Assembly: GCF_003236395.1 (NCBI RefSeq)
Contig: NZ_POUD01000051.1
Coordinates: forward strand, 1 to 42,644
Direction of reading: 5' to 3'
Length of the DNA: 42,644 bases
From: Nonomuraea aridisoli
Lineage (GTDB): Bacteria; Actinomycetota; Actinomycetes; Streptosporangiales; Streptosporangiaceae
This document shows positions 24,913-32,789 of the stretch, piece by piece. Below the pieces are notes generated by a model. It was not told where the DNA came from, ran no database searches, and saw only the letters and a program-made list of their open reading frames with translations. The translations under genes were made by a program, and so were the position numbers. The stretch's first letter is position 1; the number at the start of each line of letters is the position of its first letter.

Positions 24913-24943
24913 TTGACAGGGCGAATAAATCGGGCGGAACAAT
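24913..24943 (+). promoter_or_regulatory. Promoter of the ROK operon (TTGACA-N19-AACAAT)
   Basis: A perfect -35 TTGACA (24913-24918) is followed after 19 nt by AACAAT (24938-24943). The spacing is slightly long. It predicts transcription from about 24950-24951, which coincides with an in-frame GTG at 24951, so the ROK message may be leaderless. Confidence 0.5.
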
Positions 24944-26102
24944 GGTCCCCGTGTTCTCACAGAGCGCATCGGTCCCTGTGCGGCTCACGGACGCCATGCG
25001 ATCGGTGTTCGTCGAGCTGCTCGTGCACGGGCCGCTGTCCAGGGCCGAGGTGGCGCGGCGGCTGGCCCTGTCGCCGTCCGCGCTGACCAAGGTCACCAAA
25101 CCGTTGATCGAGGCGGGCTATCTGCTGGAGGCGGCGGGTGAGAGCCCGGCCACCGTCGGGCGGCCCTCGCAGCCCCTGCGGGTGGACGCCTCCCGCATGG
25201 CGTTCGTCGGGATCAAGCTCACCGAGGACGAGCTCTTCGCCGTCCGCACCGACCTGCGGGCCACGATCCAGAAGGAGGTCGCCAGGCCGCTCGCCGGCCA
25301 CGAGATCGACGACGTGCGCGGCCAGATCGCCGACGTCGTGGGCGAGCTGACCGTGCCCGGCCGGCCGCTGTCGGCGGTGGGCATCAGCCTCGCCGGGACC
25401 GCCACGCCGAGCGATCCCGTCGTGCACACCGCGCCGTTCCTCGGCTGGAGCCAGTTACCGCTGGCCGAGATGGTCGAGGAGGCCGTGTCCGTGCCCACGG
25501 TGCTGGACAACGACGTACGGGCGCTGACCGCGGCGCAGCAGTGGTTCGGCGAGGGCGTCGGCCATTCGTCGTTCGCCCTGGTCACGGTCGGCGCGGGCAT
25601 CGGCTGCGGGGTGGTCGTCGGCGACCGGCTGGTCAGCGGGCGGTCCGGCGCGACCGGGCTGGTCGGCCATCTGCAGATCGACGACCGCGGCCCCCTGTGC
25701 GAACGGGGGCACCGGGGTTGCGCCCGCGCCTACGCCAGCTCCCCCGCCATCCGCCGCTCGATCGCGGCGGCGCTCGACCAGCCCGATCTCACCTTCGACG
25801 ACTGCCTCGCCATGGCGGCCGGCGGCCACCCCGTCGCCCGCCGGGTGTTCGACGACGCGGGGGCCGCGCTCGGCCAGGTGGTGGCCACCGTCGCCAACAT
25901 CACCGGCCCCGAGCTGGTCGTCCTGTCCGGCGAGACCGTCCACATGTACAACGTGTGCGCGGAAGCCTTCCAGGCCGCGCTCATCCGCCACACCCACTGG
26001 ACGACCACTCCCGTACGGGTGGTCGTCAAGCCCTTCGCCTTCAACGAGTGGGCGAGGGGAGCGGCCGTCGCCGCTCTCCAGCATCTGCTGCTGCACCGCT
26101 GA
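24942..26102 (+). CDS. ROK-family transcriptional repressor
   Basis: About 386 residues. An N-terminal winged helix (SRAEVARRLALSPSALTKVTKPLIEAGYL) precedes a ROK sugar-kinase-like domain with LVTVGAGIGCGVVVGDRLVSG and a Cys/His zinc-type motif, ending CERGHRGCARAYAS. Such proteins repress sugar-uptake genes until a sugar or sugar phosphate binds. The start is uncertain: ATG 24942, GTG 24951 (fits a leaderless message) and GTG 24891 are all in frame, and none has a strong ribosome-binding site. It is divergent from GH36 and leads an operon with two permeases and a binding protein, so it most likely controls alpha-galactoside use. Confidence 0.88.
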   Translation: MVPVFSQSASVPVRLTDAMRSVFVELLVHGPLSRAEVARRLALSPSALTKVTKPLIEAGYLLEAAGESPATVGRPSQPLRVDASRMAFVGIKLTEDELFAVRTDLRATIQKEVARPLAGHEIDDVRGQIADVVGELTVPGRPLSAVGISLAGTATPSDPVVHTAPFLGWSQLPLAEMVEEAVSVPTVLDNDVRALTAAQQWFGEGVGHSSFALVTVGAGIGCGVVVGDRLVSGRSGATGLVGHLQIDDRGPLCERGHRGCARAYASSPAIRRSIAAALDQPDLTFDDCLAMAAGGHPVARRVFDDAGAALGQVVATVANITGPELVVLSGETVHMYNVCAEAFQAALIRHTHWTTTPVRVVVKPFAFNEWARGAAVAALQHLLLHR

Positions 26103-26131
26103 TCATTCGCCGGCGGGCACGAGGAGGTCAG

Positions 26132-27079
26132 ATGACCAGTGATACCGTCCGCGCCACACCCCGCCTCACGGCCGGGGCAGTGCCCGACAAAAGCCCTCCG
26201 CGCCGACGACGCCTGGGCGACCTGCCCATCGCGATCGTGTTCGTCCTGCCGGCGGCGGTCGGCTTCGCGGTCTTCTACGTCTGGCCCGCCCTCCGGGGCG
26301 TGTACCTGAGCCTGACCAAGTACAACGTCCTCACCCCACCTCGTTTCATCGGGCTGGAGAACTACCGGCAACTGTTCGGTGACCATCTGTTCTGGAACGC
26401 CCTGAAGGTCACCGCCGAGTACGTGGTGCTCAACATCGGCACGCAGACCGTGATCTCGGTGCTGCTGGCCGTCCTGCTGCACCGCCTGACCAGGTCGATG
26501 GTGGTGCGCGGGATCGTGCTGCTGCCCTACCTGGTGGCGAACGTGGTGGTGGCGCTGGTGTGGTTCTGGATGCTCGACTTCCAGATCGGCGTGGTCAACC
26601 AGGTGATCGAGTGGCTGGGCTTCGACCGGGTGGCGTTCTTCGGCGCCGACCTGGGCATCGGCACCATCGCGATGATCAACACCTGGCGGCACATGGGGTA
26701 CACCGCGCTGCTCATCTTCGCCGGTCTGCTGATGATCCCGCCGAGCGTCTACGAGGCCGCCGCGATCGACGGCGCCTCGGAGTGGCGGACGTTCTGGCGG
26801 GTCACGCTGCCCCTGCTGCGGCCGATCATGGCGCTGGTCATGGTGCTGAGCGTCATCGGGTCGTTCCAGGTCTTCGACACCGTCGCCGTCACCACGGGAG
26901 GCGGTCCGATCAACGCCACCCGGGTCATCTACTTCTACATCTACGACCTGGCGTTCAACCGGTTCAACTTCGGTTACGCCGCCGCGCTGTCGTCCGTGCT
27001 GTTCGTGCTGCTGGCCGGCATCGCCTACCTGCAGCTCCGCCTGTCCAGGGCGGGCGAGTCGGATCTGAAGGGATCGTGA
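26132..27079 (+). CDS. CUT1-type sugar ABC permease (MalF/LacF-like)
   Basis: A 315-residue inner-membrane permease. After a charged N-terminus there are six helices (first: PIAIVFVLPAAVGFAVFYVWPAL). The ATPase-contact loop is YEAAAIDGASEWRTFWRVTLPLLRP, the EAA motif of the carbohydrate uptake 1 family. GAGGAGG lies 5 nt before ATG 26132, 29 bp after the ROK gene. Its stop overlaps the next permease start (TGATG). Together with the next gene it forms the heterodimeric channel for an oligosaccharide, most likely an alpha-galactoside given the neighbouring GH36. Confidence 0.92.
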   Translation: MTSDTVRATPRLTAGAVPDKSPPRRRRLGDLPIAIVFVLPAAVGFAVFYVWPALRGVYLSLTKYNVLTPPRFIGLENYRQLFGDHLFWNALKVTAEYVVLNIGTQTVISVLLAVLLHRLTRSMVVRGIVLLPYLVANVVVALVWFWMLDFQIGVVNQVIEWLGFDRVAFFGADLGIGTIAMINTWRHMGYTALLIFAGLLMIPPSVYEAAAIDGASEWRTFWRVTLPLLRPIMALVMVLSVIGSFQVFDTVAVTTGGGPINATRVIYFYIYDLAFNRFNFGYAAALSSVLFVLLAGIAYLQLRLSRAGESDLKGS

Positions 27080-27957
27080 TGGCCTCCATCCGCTGGGGCC
27101 GGGTCGCCGGCTGGGCCGTTCTCGTGCTGGTCATGGTGGCCACGTTGTTCCCCTTCTACTGGATGTTGCGCACGTCGTTCTCCAGCACCCGCTCGCTGGC
27201 CGCGGGCGCGGGCGACCTGTTGCCCGTGGACTTCACGCTCGGCGCGTACCGCCGGGTGCTGGGCCTGTCGAGCACCGCGGAGGCGGTGGCGGAGGGCGGG
27301 TCGACCGGCACCGTCGACTTCTGGCTCTACCTGCGCAACTCCATCGTGGTCGCGACCACGGTCACGACCGGGCAGGTGTTCTTCAGCTCGATGGCCGCCT
27401 ACGCCTTCGCCCGGCTGCGCTGGCCCGGCCGCGAGGCCGTCTTCACGATCTTCGTCACCGCCCTGATGGTGCCGCCGATCTTCACCACGCTGCCCAACTT
27501 CGTGCTGATCAAGGATCTGGGGCTGCTCAACACCTACCTCGGCATCGTGCTGCCGCACCTGCTCATGACGCCGTTCGCGGTGTTCTTCCTGCGGCAGTTC
27601 TTCCTCGGGATCAACGCGAGCGTGGAGGAGGCCGCCCGCCTGGACGGCGCCGGGCACGTGCGGACGTTCTTCCGCATCATCCTGCCGATGAGCAAGGGAC
27701 CGATCAGCACGCTCGCCATCCTCGTCTACATCACGAGCTGGAACGACTACTTCTGGCCCCTGCTGGTGGGCAAGGCGGAGAACGTCCGGGTGCTGACGGT
27801 CGCGCTCGGCGTCTTCCGCTCCCAGACCCCGCAGGGCTCCCCCGACTGGGCCGGGCTCATGGCCGCGACGCTCTTCGCCGCGTTGCCGATGATCGTGCTG
27901 TTCGCCCTGCTCGGCCGCCGGGTCATCGACTCCATCGGCTACACCGGCGTCAAGTGA
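27079..27957 (+). CDS. CUT1-type sugar ABC permease (MalG/LacG-like)
   Basis: A 292-residue permease with six helices, starting with VLVLVMVATLFPFYWMLRTSF, a phrase typical of MalG-like subunits. The EAA loop is EEAARLDGAGHVRTFFRIILPMSKGP, and the C-terminus ends SIGYTGVK like many family members. It overlaps the preceding permease by one base and lies 34 bp before the binding-protein gene. No ABC ATPase gene follows; family members of this kind in actinomycetes use a shared MsiK-type ATPase. Confidence 0.92.
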   Translation: MASIRWGRVAGWAVLVLVMVATLFPFYWMLRTSFSSTRSLAAGAGDLLPVDFTLGAYRRVLGLSSTAEAVAEGGSTGTVDFWLYLRNSIVVATTVTTGQVFFSSMAAYAFARLRWPGREAVFTIFVTALMVPPIFTTLPNFVLIKDLGLLNTYLGIVLPHLLMTPFAVFFLRQFFLGINASVEEAARLDGAGHVRTFFRIILPMSKGPISTLAILVYITSWNDYFWPLLVGKAENVRVLTVALGVFRSQTPQGSPDWAGLMAATLFAALPMIVLFALLGRRVIDSIGYTGVK

Positions 27958-27991
27958 ACGCCGTCCCCCAACCCACGGAAGGTTCGAAGTC

Positions 27992-29326
27992 GTGAAGCGT
28001 TCTCTCATCATCGCCGGAGTGGCCACCTTGCTCCTGAGCGGCTGCGGCGCCGATCCGGAAGGCGGCTCGGGCTCCGCCACGATCGACTACTGGCTCTGGG
28101 ACGCCGCCCAGCAACCGCAGTACCAGCAGTGCGCCGACGCCTTCCACAAGGCGAACCCGCAGTACACGGTCAAGATCACCCAGTACGGCTGGGACGACTA
28201 CTGGAACACGCTGACGACCGCGTTCGTCTCCGGGACCGCGCCCGACGTGTTCACCAGCCACCTGTCGCGGTATCCGGACCTCGCCTCCCAGGGCCAGCTG
28301 CTGCCCATCACCGACCTGGTGACGCGGGACAAGGTGGACCTGTCGGCCTACCAGGACGGCCTGGCCGACCTGTGGGTGACGCGGGACGGCCAGCGGTACG
28401 GCCTGCCGAAGGACTTCGACACCGTGGCCGTCATCTACAACACCGACAAGCTCAAGGAAGCCGGCATCAAGCCGGAGGAGATGTCCGAGCTGACCTGGAA
28501 CCCGCAGGACGGCGGCACGTACGAGAAGGTCATCGCCCGCCTGACCGTGGACCGGAACGGCAAGCGCGGCGACGAGCCCGGCTTCGACAAGAACCACGTG
28601 GCCACCTACGGCCTCGGCCTGAACACCAGCGGCGCGGGCTTCGGGCAGACCGAGTGGAGCATGTACACGATGAGCAACGGCTGGCAGTACGCCGACCGGA
28701 ACCCGTGGCCCAGCCGGTTCAACTACGCCGACCCCAAGTTCAAGGAGACCATCAAGTGGCTCACCTCGCTCATCGACAAGGGCTACGTGCCGAGCATGGA
28801 CATCATCTCCTCCGGCGTCGGCCAGATCGACACCTACGGGGCGGGCAAGTACGCGATGGTCACCGAGGGCAGCTGGAACACGAAGACCTACTGGGCGCTC
28901 AAGGGCGTCAAGTCGGCCCTCGCCCCGACGCCGATCGGCCCGACGGGCAAGCGCGCGAGCCTGTTCAACGGGCTGGCCGACAACATCTCGGCCGGGACGG
29001 ACAACCCTGACGCGGCCTGGGCGTGGGTGAAGTTCCTCGCCTCGCCGGCCTGCCAGCAGGACATCGTGGCCAAGCAGGCCGTCATCTTCCCCGCGATCAA
29101 GAGCGCCACGGTGGAGGCCGAGAAGGCGTTCGCCGACACCGGGATCGACGTCAAGCCGTTCACCATGCACGTGAAGGACGGCACCACGCACCTGGCGCCC
29201 ATCTCCGACCACTGGGCCGACATCACGACCATCATGACGGAGACGATGGACTCGATCTTCTCGTTCAAGAGCGACATCAACGCCCTCGACCCGGCCAACG
29301 ACAAGATCAACGCGCTGTTCCAGTAA
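27992..29326 (+). CDS. Sugar-binding lipoprotein of locus A
   Basis: A 444-residue extracellular solute-binding protein, family 1. The signal peptide ends in LLLSGC with lipobox Cys 18. The mature protein shows DYWLWDAAQQPQYQQCADAF, then TAPDVFTSHL and YGLPKDFDTVAVIYN, the usual pattern of CUT1 binding proteins. The start is GTG 27992 with AAGG-type purines before it. It is the last gene of the ROK operon, an unusual order because binding-protein genes normally come first and are expressed highest. Its 3' end overlaps the convergent phosphatase gene by 20 bp. Confidence 0.92.
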   Translation: MKRSLIIAGVATLLLSGCGADPEGGSGSATIDYWLWDAAQQPQYQQCADAFHKANPQYTVKITQYGWDDYWNTLTTAFVSGTAPDVFTSHLSRYPDLASQGQLLPITDLVTRDKVDLSAYQDGLADLWVTRDGQRYGLPKDFDTVAVIYNTDKLKEAGIKPEEMSELTWNPQDGGTYEKVIARLTVDRNGKRGDEPGFDKNHVATYGLGLNTSGAGFGQTEWSMYTMSNGWQYADRNPWPSRFNYADPKFKETIKWLTSLIDKGYVPSMDIISSGVGQIDTYGAGKYAMVTEGSWNTKTYWALKGVKSALAPTPIGPTGKRASLFNGLADNISAGTDNPDAAWAWVKFLASPACQQDIVAKQAVIFPAIKSATVEAEKAFADTGIDVKPFTMHVKDGTTHLAPISDHWADITTIMTETMDSIFSFKSDINALDPANDKINALFQ

Positions 29327-30611
29327 CACCGGGGCCGGTGTCCGGTACGCGCAGGGCGAGCAGGGCGATGTCGTCGTCGGGCTCGCCCCGCGCGGCCAGC
29401 AGCTCGTCGCAGAACCGCTCCACGGGCGCCTTCGCGAGCGTCGCGGCCTGGCGGCGGAGGCGGTCCATGGCGCGGCCGATGTCCTCGCCGGGGCGTTCGA
29501 CGAGCCCGTCGGTGTAGAGCAGGAGCGTCGAGTGCGGCGGCAGCGGGTCGCGGGCCTCGGGGCGGGGGTTGGTGACGTCCATGCCGAGCAGCAGGCCGGA
29601 GCCGTCCTCCAGGTAGCGGGCCTCGCCCTCCCGGGTGACCAGCAGCGGCGGCATGTGACCGGCGCTGGAGTGGTCGAACGCCCACGGCCCGCCGACCGGT
29701 GTCCTGATCAGGCCGTACAGGCACGTCGCCACCCGCTGGCCGTAGAGGGCGTCGTTGACGAGGTCCAGCCGGCTGAGGATCTCCCCCGGCGGCTCCTGAC
29801 GGTCGTACGCCAGCGCGCGCATCATGTTGCGCAGCTGGCTCATGATGACCGCGGCCGACAGGTCGTGGCCGGCGACGTCGCCGATGACGACGGCCAGCTC
29901 GCCCTTCGGCAGCAGGAAGGCGTCGTACCAGTCGCCGCCGACCTCCGCGGCCTCGTACGCCGGGATGTAGCGGGCGGCGAGCCGCAGGGGGTCGACCTGC
30001 GGCAGGTCGGGCAGGAGCGAGCGCTGCATGCGCTCGGCGATGTGCCGCACCTTGTCGTACAGGCGGGCGTGGTCGAGGGCGAGCGAGACGCCGTGCGCGA
30101 TCTCCTTGATCAGCCTCTGCTCGGCGGGGGTGAAGGCCTGGGCGGGATCCTCACGGGCCAGGGTCAGCGCCCCGTGGGTCCTCCACCGCACGCGCAGCGG
30201 GACGACCATCGCGGTCTTCCCGTCCAGCTGCCCGAACAGCTCCAGGCCCGACTCCCGCGCGGGCGGCAGCTCCGTCAGCGGTCCCGTCAGCAGCAGCGCG
30301 TCCGAGCCGCGCATGGCCCGCGCCACCGGCCCGGGGGTCTCGTCGGACAACCGCGGCAGCGGCTCGGTGAACACGCTGTCCGGCACTCTCCCGGGGTCGC
30401 GGTGGGTCACGGCCAGGTGGTACGGACGCCCGTCGTCGCCGAGCGCGTCGATCGCGCACCAGTCGGCCAGCGCGCACGTGAGGATGCTGGACAACCGCCG
30501 CATCCCTTCCGTGACCGACGGGGTGCTGTGCATGGCGGTGATCGCGTGGCTCAGCACCCGGGCGTGCTGCAGGGCCTCATCGGCGTGTGCCTCACTCCTG
30601 TCGGTGTCCAT
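29307..30611 (-). CDS. GAF-SpoIIE serine phosphatase
   Basis: A 434-residue soluble regulator. Residues 20-175 form a GAF sensor domain (SSILTCALADWCAIDALGDD, VVPLRVRWRTHGALTLA), and residues 190-425 form a SpoIIE/PP2C phosphatase with VGGDWYDAFLLP, VVIGDVAGHDLSAAV, LLLYTDGLVERPGEDI and GEPDDDIALLALR, which hold the metal-binding Asp residues. This class dephosphorylates STAS antagonists of anti-sigma kinases and links a small-molecule or redox signal to a sigma factor. It is transcribed alone; its partner is not adjacent. The STAS protein at 15.7 kb is one possible target, but nothing here ties them together. Confidence 0.9.
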   Translation of the reverse strand: MDTDRSEAHADEALQHARVLSHAITAMHSTPSVTEGMRRLSSILTCALADWCAIDALGDDGRPYHLAVTHRDPGRVPDSVFTEPLPRLSDETPGPVARAMRGSDALLLTGPLTELPPARESGLELFGQLDGKTAMVVPLRVRWRTHGALTLAREDPAQAFTPAEQRLIKEIAHGVSLALDHARLYDKVRHIAERMQRSLLPDLPQVDPLRLAARYIPAYEAAEVGGDWYDAFLLPKGELAVVIGDVAGHDLSAAVIMSQLRNMMRALAYDRQEPPGEILSRLDLVNDALYGQRVATCLYGLIRTPVGGPWAFDHSSAGHMPPLLVTREGEARYLEDGSGLLLGMDVTNPRPEARDPLPPHSTLLLYTDGLVERPGEDIGRAMDRLRRQAATLAKAPVERFCDELLAARGEPDDDIALLALRVPDTGPGVTGTAR

Positions 30612-30689
30612 GCGCGATCCTCCCTGCGGGTGCCATGCCCCGGGAGGATGCGTTCAGGCCCGCCGGCCGGGGTGACGGCCCACGGCAAA

Positions 30690-30783
30690 GCGCGGGAAAA
30701 CCGCGCGGGGGCGTGTGTTCAGGCGGTCCGCCGGCGCGCGCCGCCGCCCCGGGCGCCGCGGTTGACGGACTTTTGAGCCGTCA
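30690..30783. other. Two inverted repeats between phyH and the phosphatase gene
   Basis: The 180-bp gap has no gene. It holds GCGCGG-GAAAA-CCGCGC (30690-30706) and TGACGG (30763-30768) with CCGTCA (30778-30783). The second is 8 bp past the phyH stop and may terminate the tetR-phyH transcript; the first lies in the phosphatase promoter area and may be regulatory. No T tract follows either. Confidence 0.35.
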
Positions 30784-30791
30784 CCCGGGTT

Positions 30792-31517
30792 TCACCAGCC
30801 GACGGCCCGCGCCAGCGGCGTGCCGGCTCCCGGCGCCAGCCGCTCGGTCAGCGGGATCGGCATCTGCGCCATGAACCGCGGCTCGGTGCCGAGGTGCTCC
30901 TGCGCGGCGTGCACGGTGAACGGGTGCAGCACGTACGCGTCGCCCGGCCGTCCGGTCGCGAACGCCAGAGGACGACCCCGGCTGGCGTCGTCCACGAGCG
31001 GCCCGGCCTCCATCGCGTCGATCGTCTTCTCGTCCAGGATCCCGGCCACGTCACGATGGGACCCGACGCGCACCCGGGTCGGCGCGTCGTCGGGGCCGAC
31101 GTCGGAGAAGATCACCAGCAGCAGGAGCGTGCCGGGACGGCCGCTCACCCCCCAGCTCCCGTCGGGCCGCTCGGTGTTGGCGTCGATGTGCCAGCCGCGG
31201 TCGTCGGCCGGGGGCACCCGGGGGAACCGGACCGGGATGTTGCCGGCCACGCCGCGCGGGACCCACCTGTCCGGCCCGGCGATCGCGTCGAGCGCCGCGT
31301 ACAGCCGGGGGCTGCGCATGAATTCCCCGAACGGCCCCTCGCCGGTCAGGTCGGCGGTCCACACCACCGGCTGCGTCCACCCGGAGGGGTCGTCGGGCGA
31401 CAGGCCGATCCGCTGCCACAGCAGCGCTCTCGCGGCGTCGCCGACCTCGCGCGGCACCACCCCGTCGATCTTGGCGAACCCGTCGGTGACGAACTGATCG
31501 ATGTCGACAACGTCCAT
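30792..31517 (-). CDS. Phytanoyl-CoA dioxygenase-family (Fe(II)/2-oxoglutarate) protein
   Basis: A 241-residue PhyH-family dioxygenase. The iron ligands are visible as WHIDAN (His 110, Asp 112) and the distal His 203 in HPFTVHAAQ; Arg 213 is positioned for 2-oxoglutarate binding. The double-stranded beta-helix core lies between. Members hydroxylate varied small substrates, and many bacterial ones act in natural-product or osmolyte pathways. It lies 23 bp after the tetR gene on the same strand, so the two are an operon and the substrate or product may be the TetR ligand. No ribosome-binding site is obvious at ATG 31517; the conserved MDVVDIDQFVTDGF start supports it. Confidence 0.85.
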   Translation of the reverse strand: MDVVDIDQFVTDGFAKIDGVVPREVGDAARALLWQRIGLSPDDPSGWTQPVVWTADLTGEGPFGEFMRSPRLYAALDAIAGPDRWVPRGVAGNIPVRFPRVPPADDRGWHIDANTERPDGSWGVSGRPGTLLLLVIFSDVGPDDAPTRVRVGSHRDVAGILDEKTIDAMEAGPLVDDASRGRPLAFATGRPGDAYVLHPFTVHAAQEHLGTEPRFMAQMPIPLTERLAPGAGTPLARAVGW

Positions 31518-31540
31518 GCCCGGAACGCTACCAACGCCGT

Positions 31541-32143
31541 CTACTGGTTTTCCGGGTGACGAAGCCCGGCCAGGAAGTCGTCGGTCAGGCGGATCTGGTG
31601 CTCCGGCGGGAAACGTTCGGGGTCGAAGAGCGCCTGCACGACCAGGCCGTGCGTGAACGACAGCACGGTCTGCGCCAGCCGTACCGGATCGGCCTCGGCG
31701 GGCAGCTCGCCGAGGCGCCGCGCGTCGCCGATCGCGGCGCGCAGCGTCTCGCGGATGCGCTCGTAGCGGGCGGTCTGCGCGGCGAAGAGCGCGGGGTCGG
31801 AGAGCGCGAGATCCCAGGAGCCGACCCAGATGCGGTTCATGGCCGTGCTGTCCGGGGTCAGCGGGAGGATGTCGAGCACGTGGGCGCGCAGCGCGGGCAG
31901 CCCTGGGGCGGGCGTCTTCTGGCGCGGGCGCTCGCGCGTGCGGGTCTCGAGGATGTCGAGGGCGTGGGCGACGAGCTCCCGCTTGCCCGCGAAGTAGTGG
32001 GTGACCAGGCCGGTGGAGGCTCCCATGGCTTCGGCGACCGCCCTCAGCGTGAGGCCGCCGAAGCCGTGCTCGGCGAGGACCCGCCACACGGCCTCGGAGA
32101 CGTCGTGGCGGCGGGCGTCGTGATCGGTGCGGGCTGGGCTCAC
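31541..32143 (-). CDS. TetR-family transcriptional regulator
   Basis: A 200-residue TetR regulator. The N-terminal HTH (GFGGLTLRAVAEAMGASTGLVTHYFAGKRELVAHAL, about 28-62) matches the AcrR/BetI-like group, and the C-terminal domain is all-helical. GTG 32143 is the start; it lies beside a promoter with no ribosome-binding site, which suggests a leaderless message. A near-perfect 24-bp dyad in the gap to the divergent GNAT gene is its likely operator. The phyH gene 23 bp downstream is the natural target besides itself. Ligand unknown. Confidence 0.9.
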   Translation of the reverse strand: MSPARTDHDARRHDVSEAVWRVLAEHGFGGLTLRAVAEAMGASTGLVTHYFAGKRELVAHALDILETRTRERPRQKTPAPGLPALRAHVLDILPLTPDSTAMNRIWVGSWDLALSDPALFAAQTARYERIRETLRAAIGDARRLGELPAEADPVRLAQTVLSFTHGLVVQALFDPERFPPEHQIRLTDDFLAGLRHPENQ

Positions 32144-32155
32144 GGAATGCTAGCT

Positions 32156-32179
32156 TACATACCGAACGTTTGTTATGTA
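32156..32179. promoter_or_regulatory. 24-bp TetR operator dyad
   Basis: TACATA (32156-32161) and TATGTA (32174-32179) flank an inner AACGTT, so 10 of 12 symmetric positions pair. It lies 13 bp from the tetR start and 20 bp from the GNAT start, covering both divergent promoters. This is the clearest operator-like element of the window. Confidence 0.7.
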
Positions 32180-32198
32180 CGTCCTTCGGAGGCTTTCG

Positions 32199-32741
32199 AT
32201 GTTCGCTCTCCCCCTCACCCCCGGCGCCGAGCTGCGGCCGCTGGAGCCGTGGCAGGCCGAGGAGTTCCTCGCGCATCTCGACCGGGCGCGCGAGAACGTC
32301 TCGCCGTGGGTGTCGCCCTCGTTCGTCGCCTCCGACCTCGACGGAGCCCGCGGGGTGCTGCAGGGGTACGCCGACAGACGGGCGCGCGACGCCGGCGCCA
32401 TCTGGGGCATCTGGCTGGACGGCACGCTGCGCGGCGGCGTGATGCTCCGGTCGTTCGACGCCGCGCTGGGCGTCTGCGAGGTGGGCTGCTGGCTGGAGCC
32501 CGCCGCCGAGGGGCGCGGGCTGATCACGAACGCCGTCGGCCGGGTCGTCGACTGGGCGGTGCGGACGCGCGGCATCCAGCGCGTCGAGTGGCAGGCGCTC
32601 GCGGGCAACGTCCGCAGCCTCAACGTCGCCCGGCGTCTCGGCATGAGCCGCGAGGGCGTCCTGCGCCAGGCCGTCCCGCGCGACGGCGGGCGCGCCGACA
32701 TCGAGATCTGGTCGCTCCTGGCGGACGAGTGGCGGGGCTGA
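32199..32741 (+). CDS. GNAT-family N-acetyltransferase (RimJ/RimL-like)
   Basis: A 180-residue GNAT acetyltransferase. The RimJ/RimL-type features are LRPLEPWQAEEFLAHLDR at the start, GVCEVGCWLEPAAEGRGLITNA (the acetyl-CoA loop with a degenerate Q/RxxGxG/A) and NVRSLNVARRLGMSREGVLRQ near the end. ATG 32199 is chosen over ATG 32175 because GGAGG lies 6 nt before it and the longer start would put coding sequence in the operator. It is divergent from tetR and shares its operator. It probably acetylates a protein N-terminus or a small amine; the substrate is unknown. Confidence 0.9.
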   Translation: MFALPLTPGAELRPLEPWQAEEFLAHLDRARENVSPWVSPSFVASDLDGARGVLQGYADRRARDAGAIWGIWLDGTLRGGVMLRSFDAALGVCEVGCWLEPAAEGRGLITNAVGRVVDWAVRTRGIQRVEWQALAGNVRSLNVARRLGMSREGVLRQAVPRDGGRADIEIWSLLADEWRG

Positions 32742-32752
32742 CTCTGGTTGGC

Positions 32753-32775
32753 TTGAGTCTCCAGTAAGGGGAGAC
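32753..32775 (+). promoter_or_regulatory. MerR-type operator before the repeat-linker regulator
   Basis: GTCTCC (32757-32762) and GGAGAC (32770-32775) form an exact 6-bp inverted repeat with a 7-nt spacer, overlapping a -35-like TTGAGT (32753-32758). Dyads of this kind next to a -35 are typical for MerR autoregulation. A clear -10 is not visible. Confidence 0.55.
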
Positions 32776-32789
32776 GCGAAGGTGGGGCC

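Noticed and set aside
24891..24941. Longer ROK start at GTG 24891
   Set aside because: Would place the TTGACA promoter inside the gene; no good ribosome-binding site.
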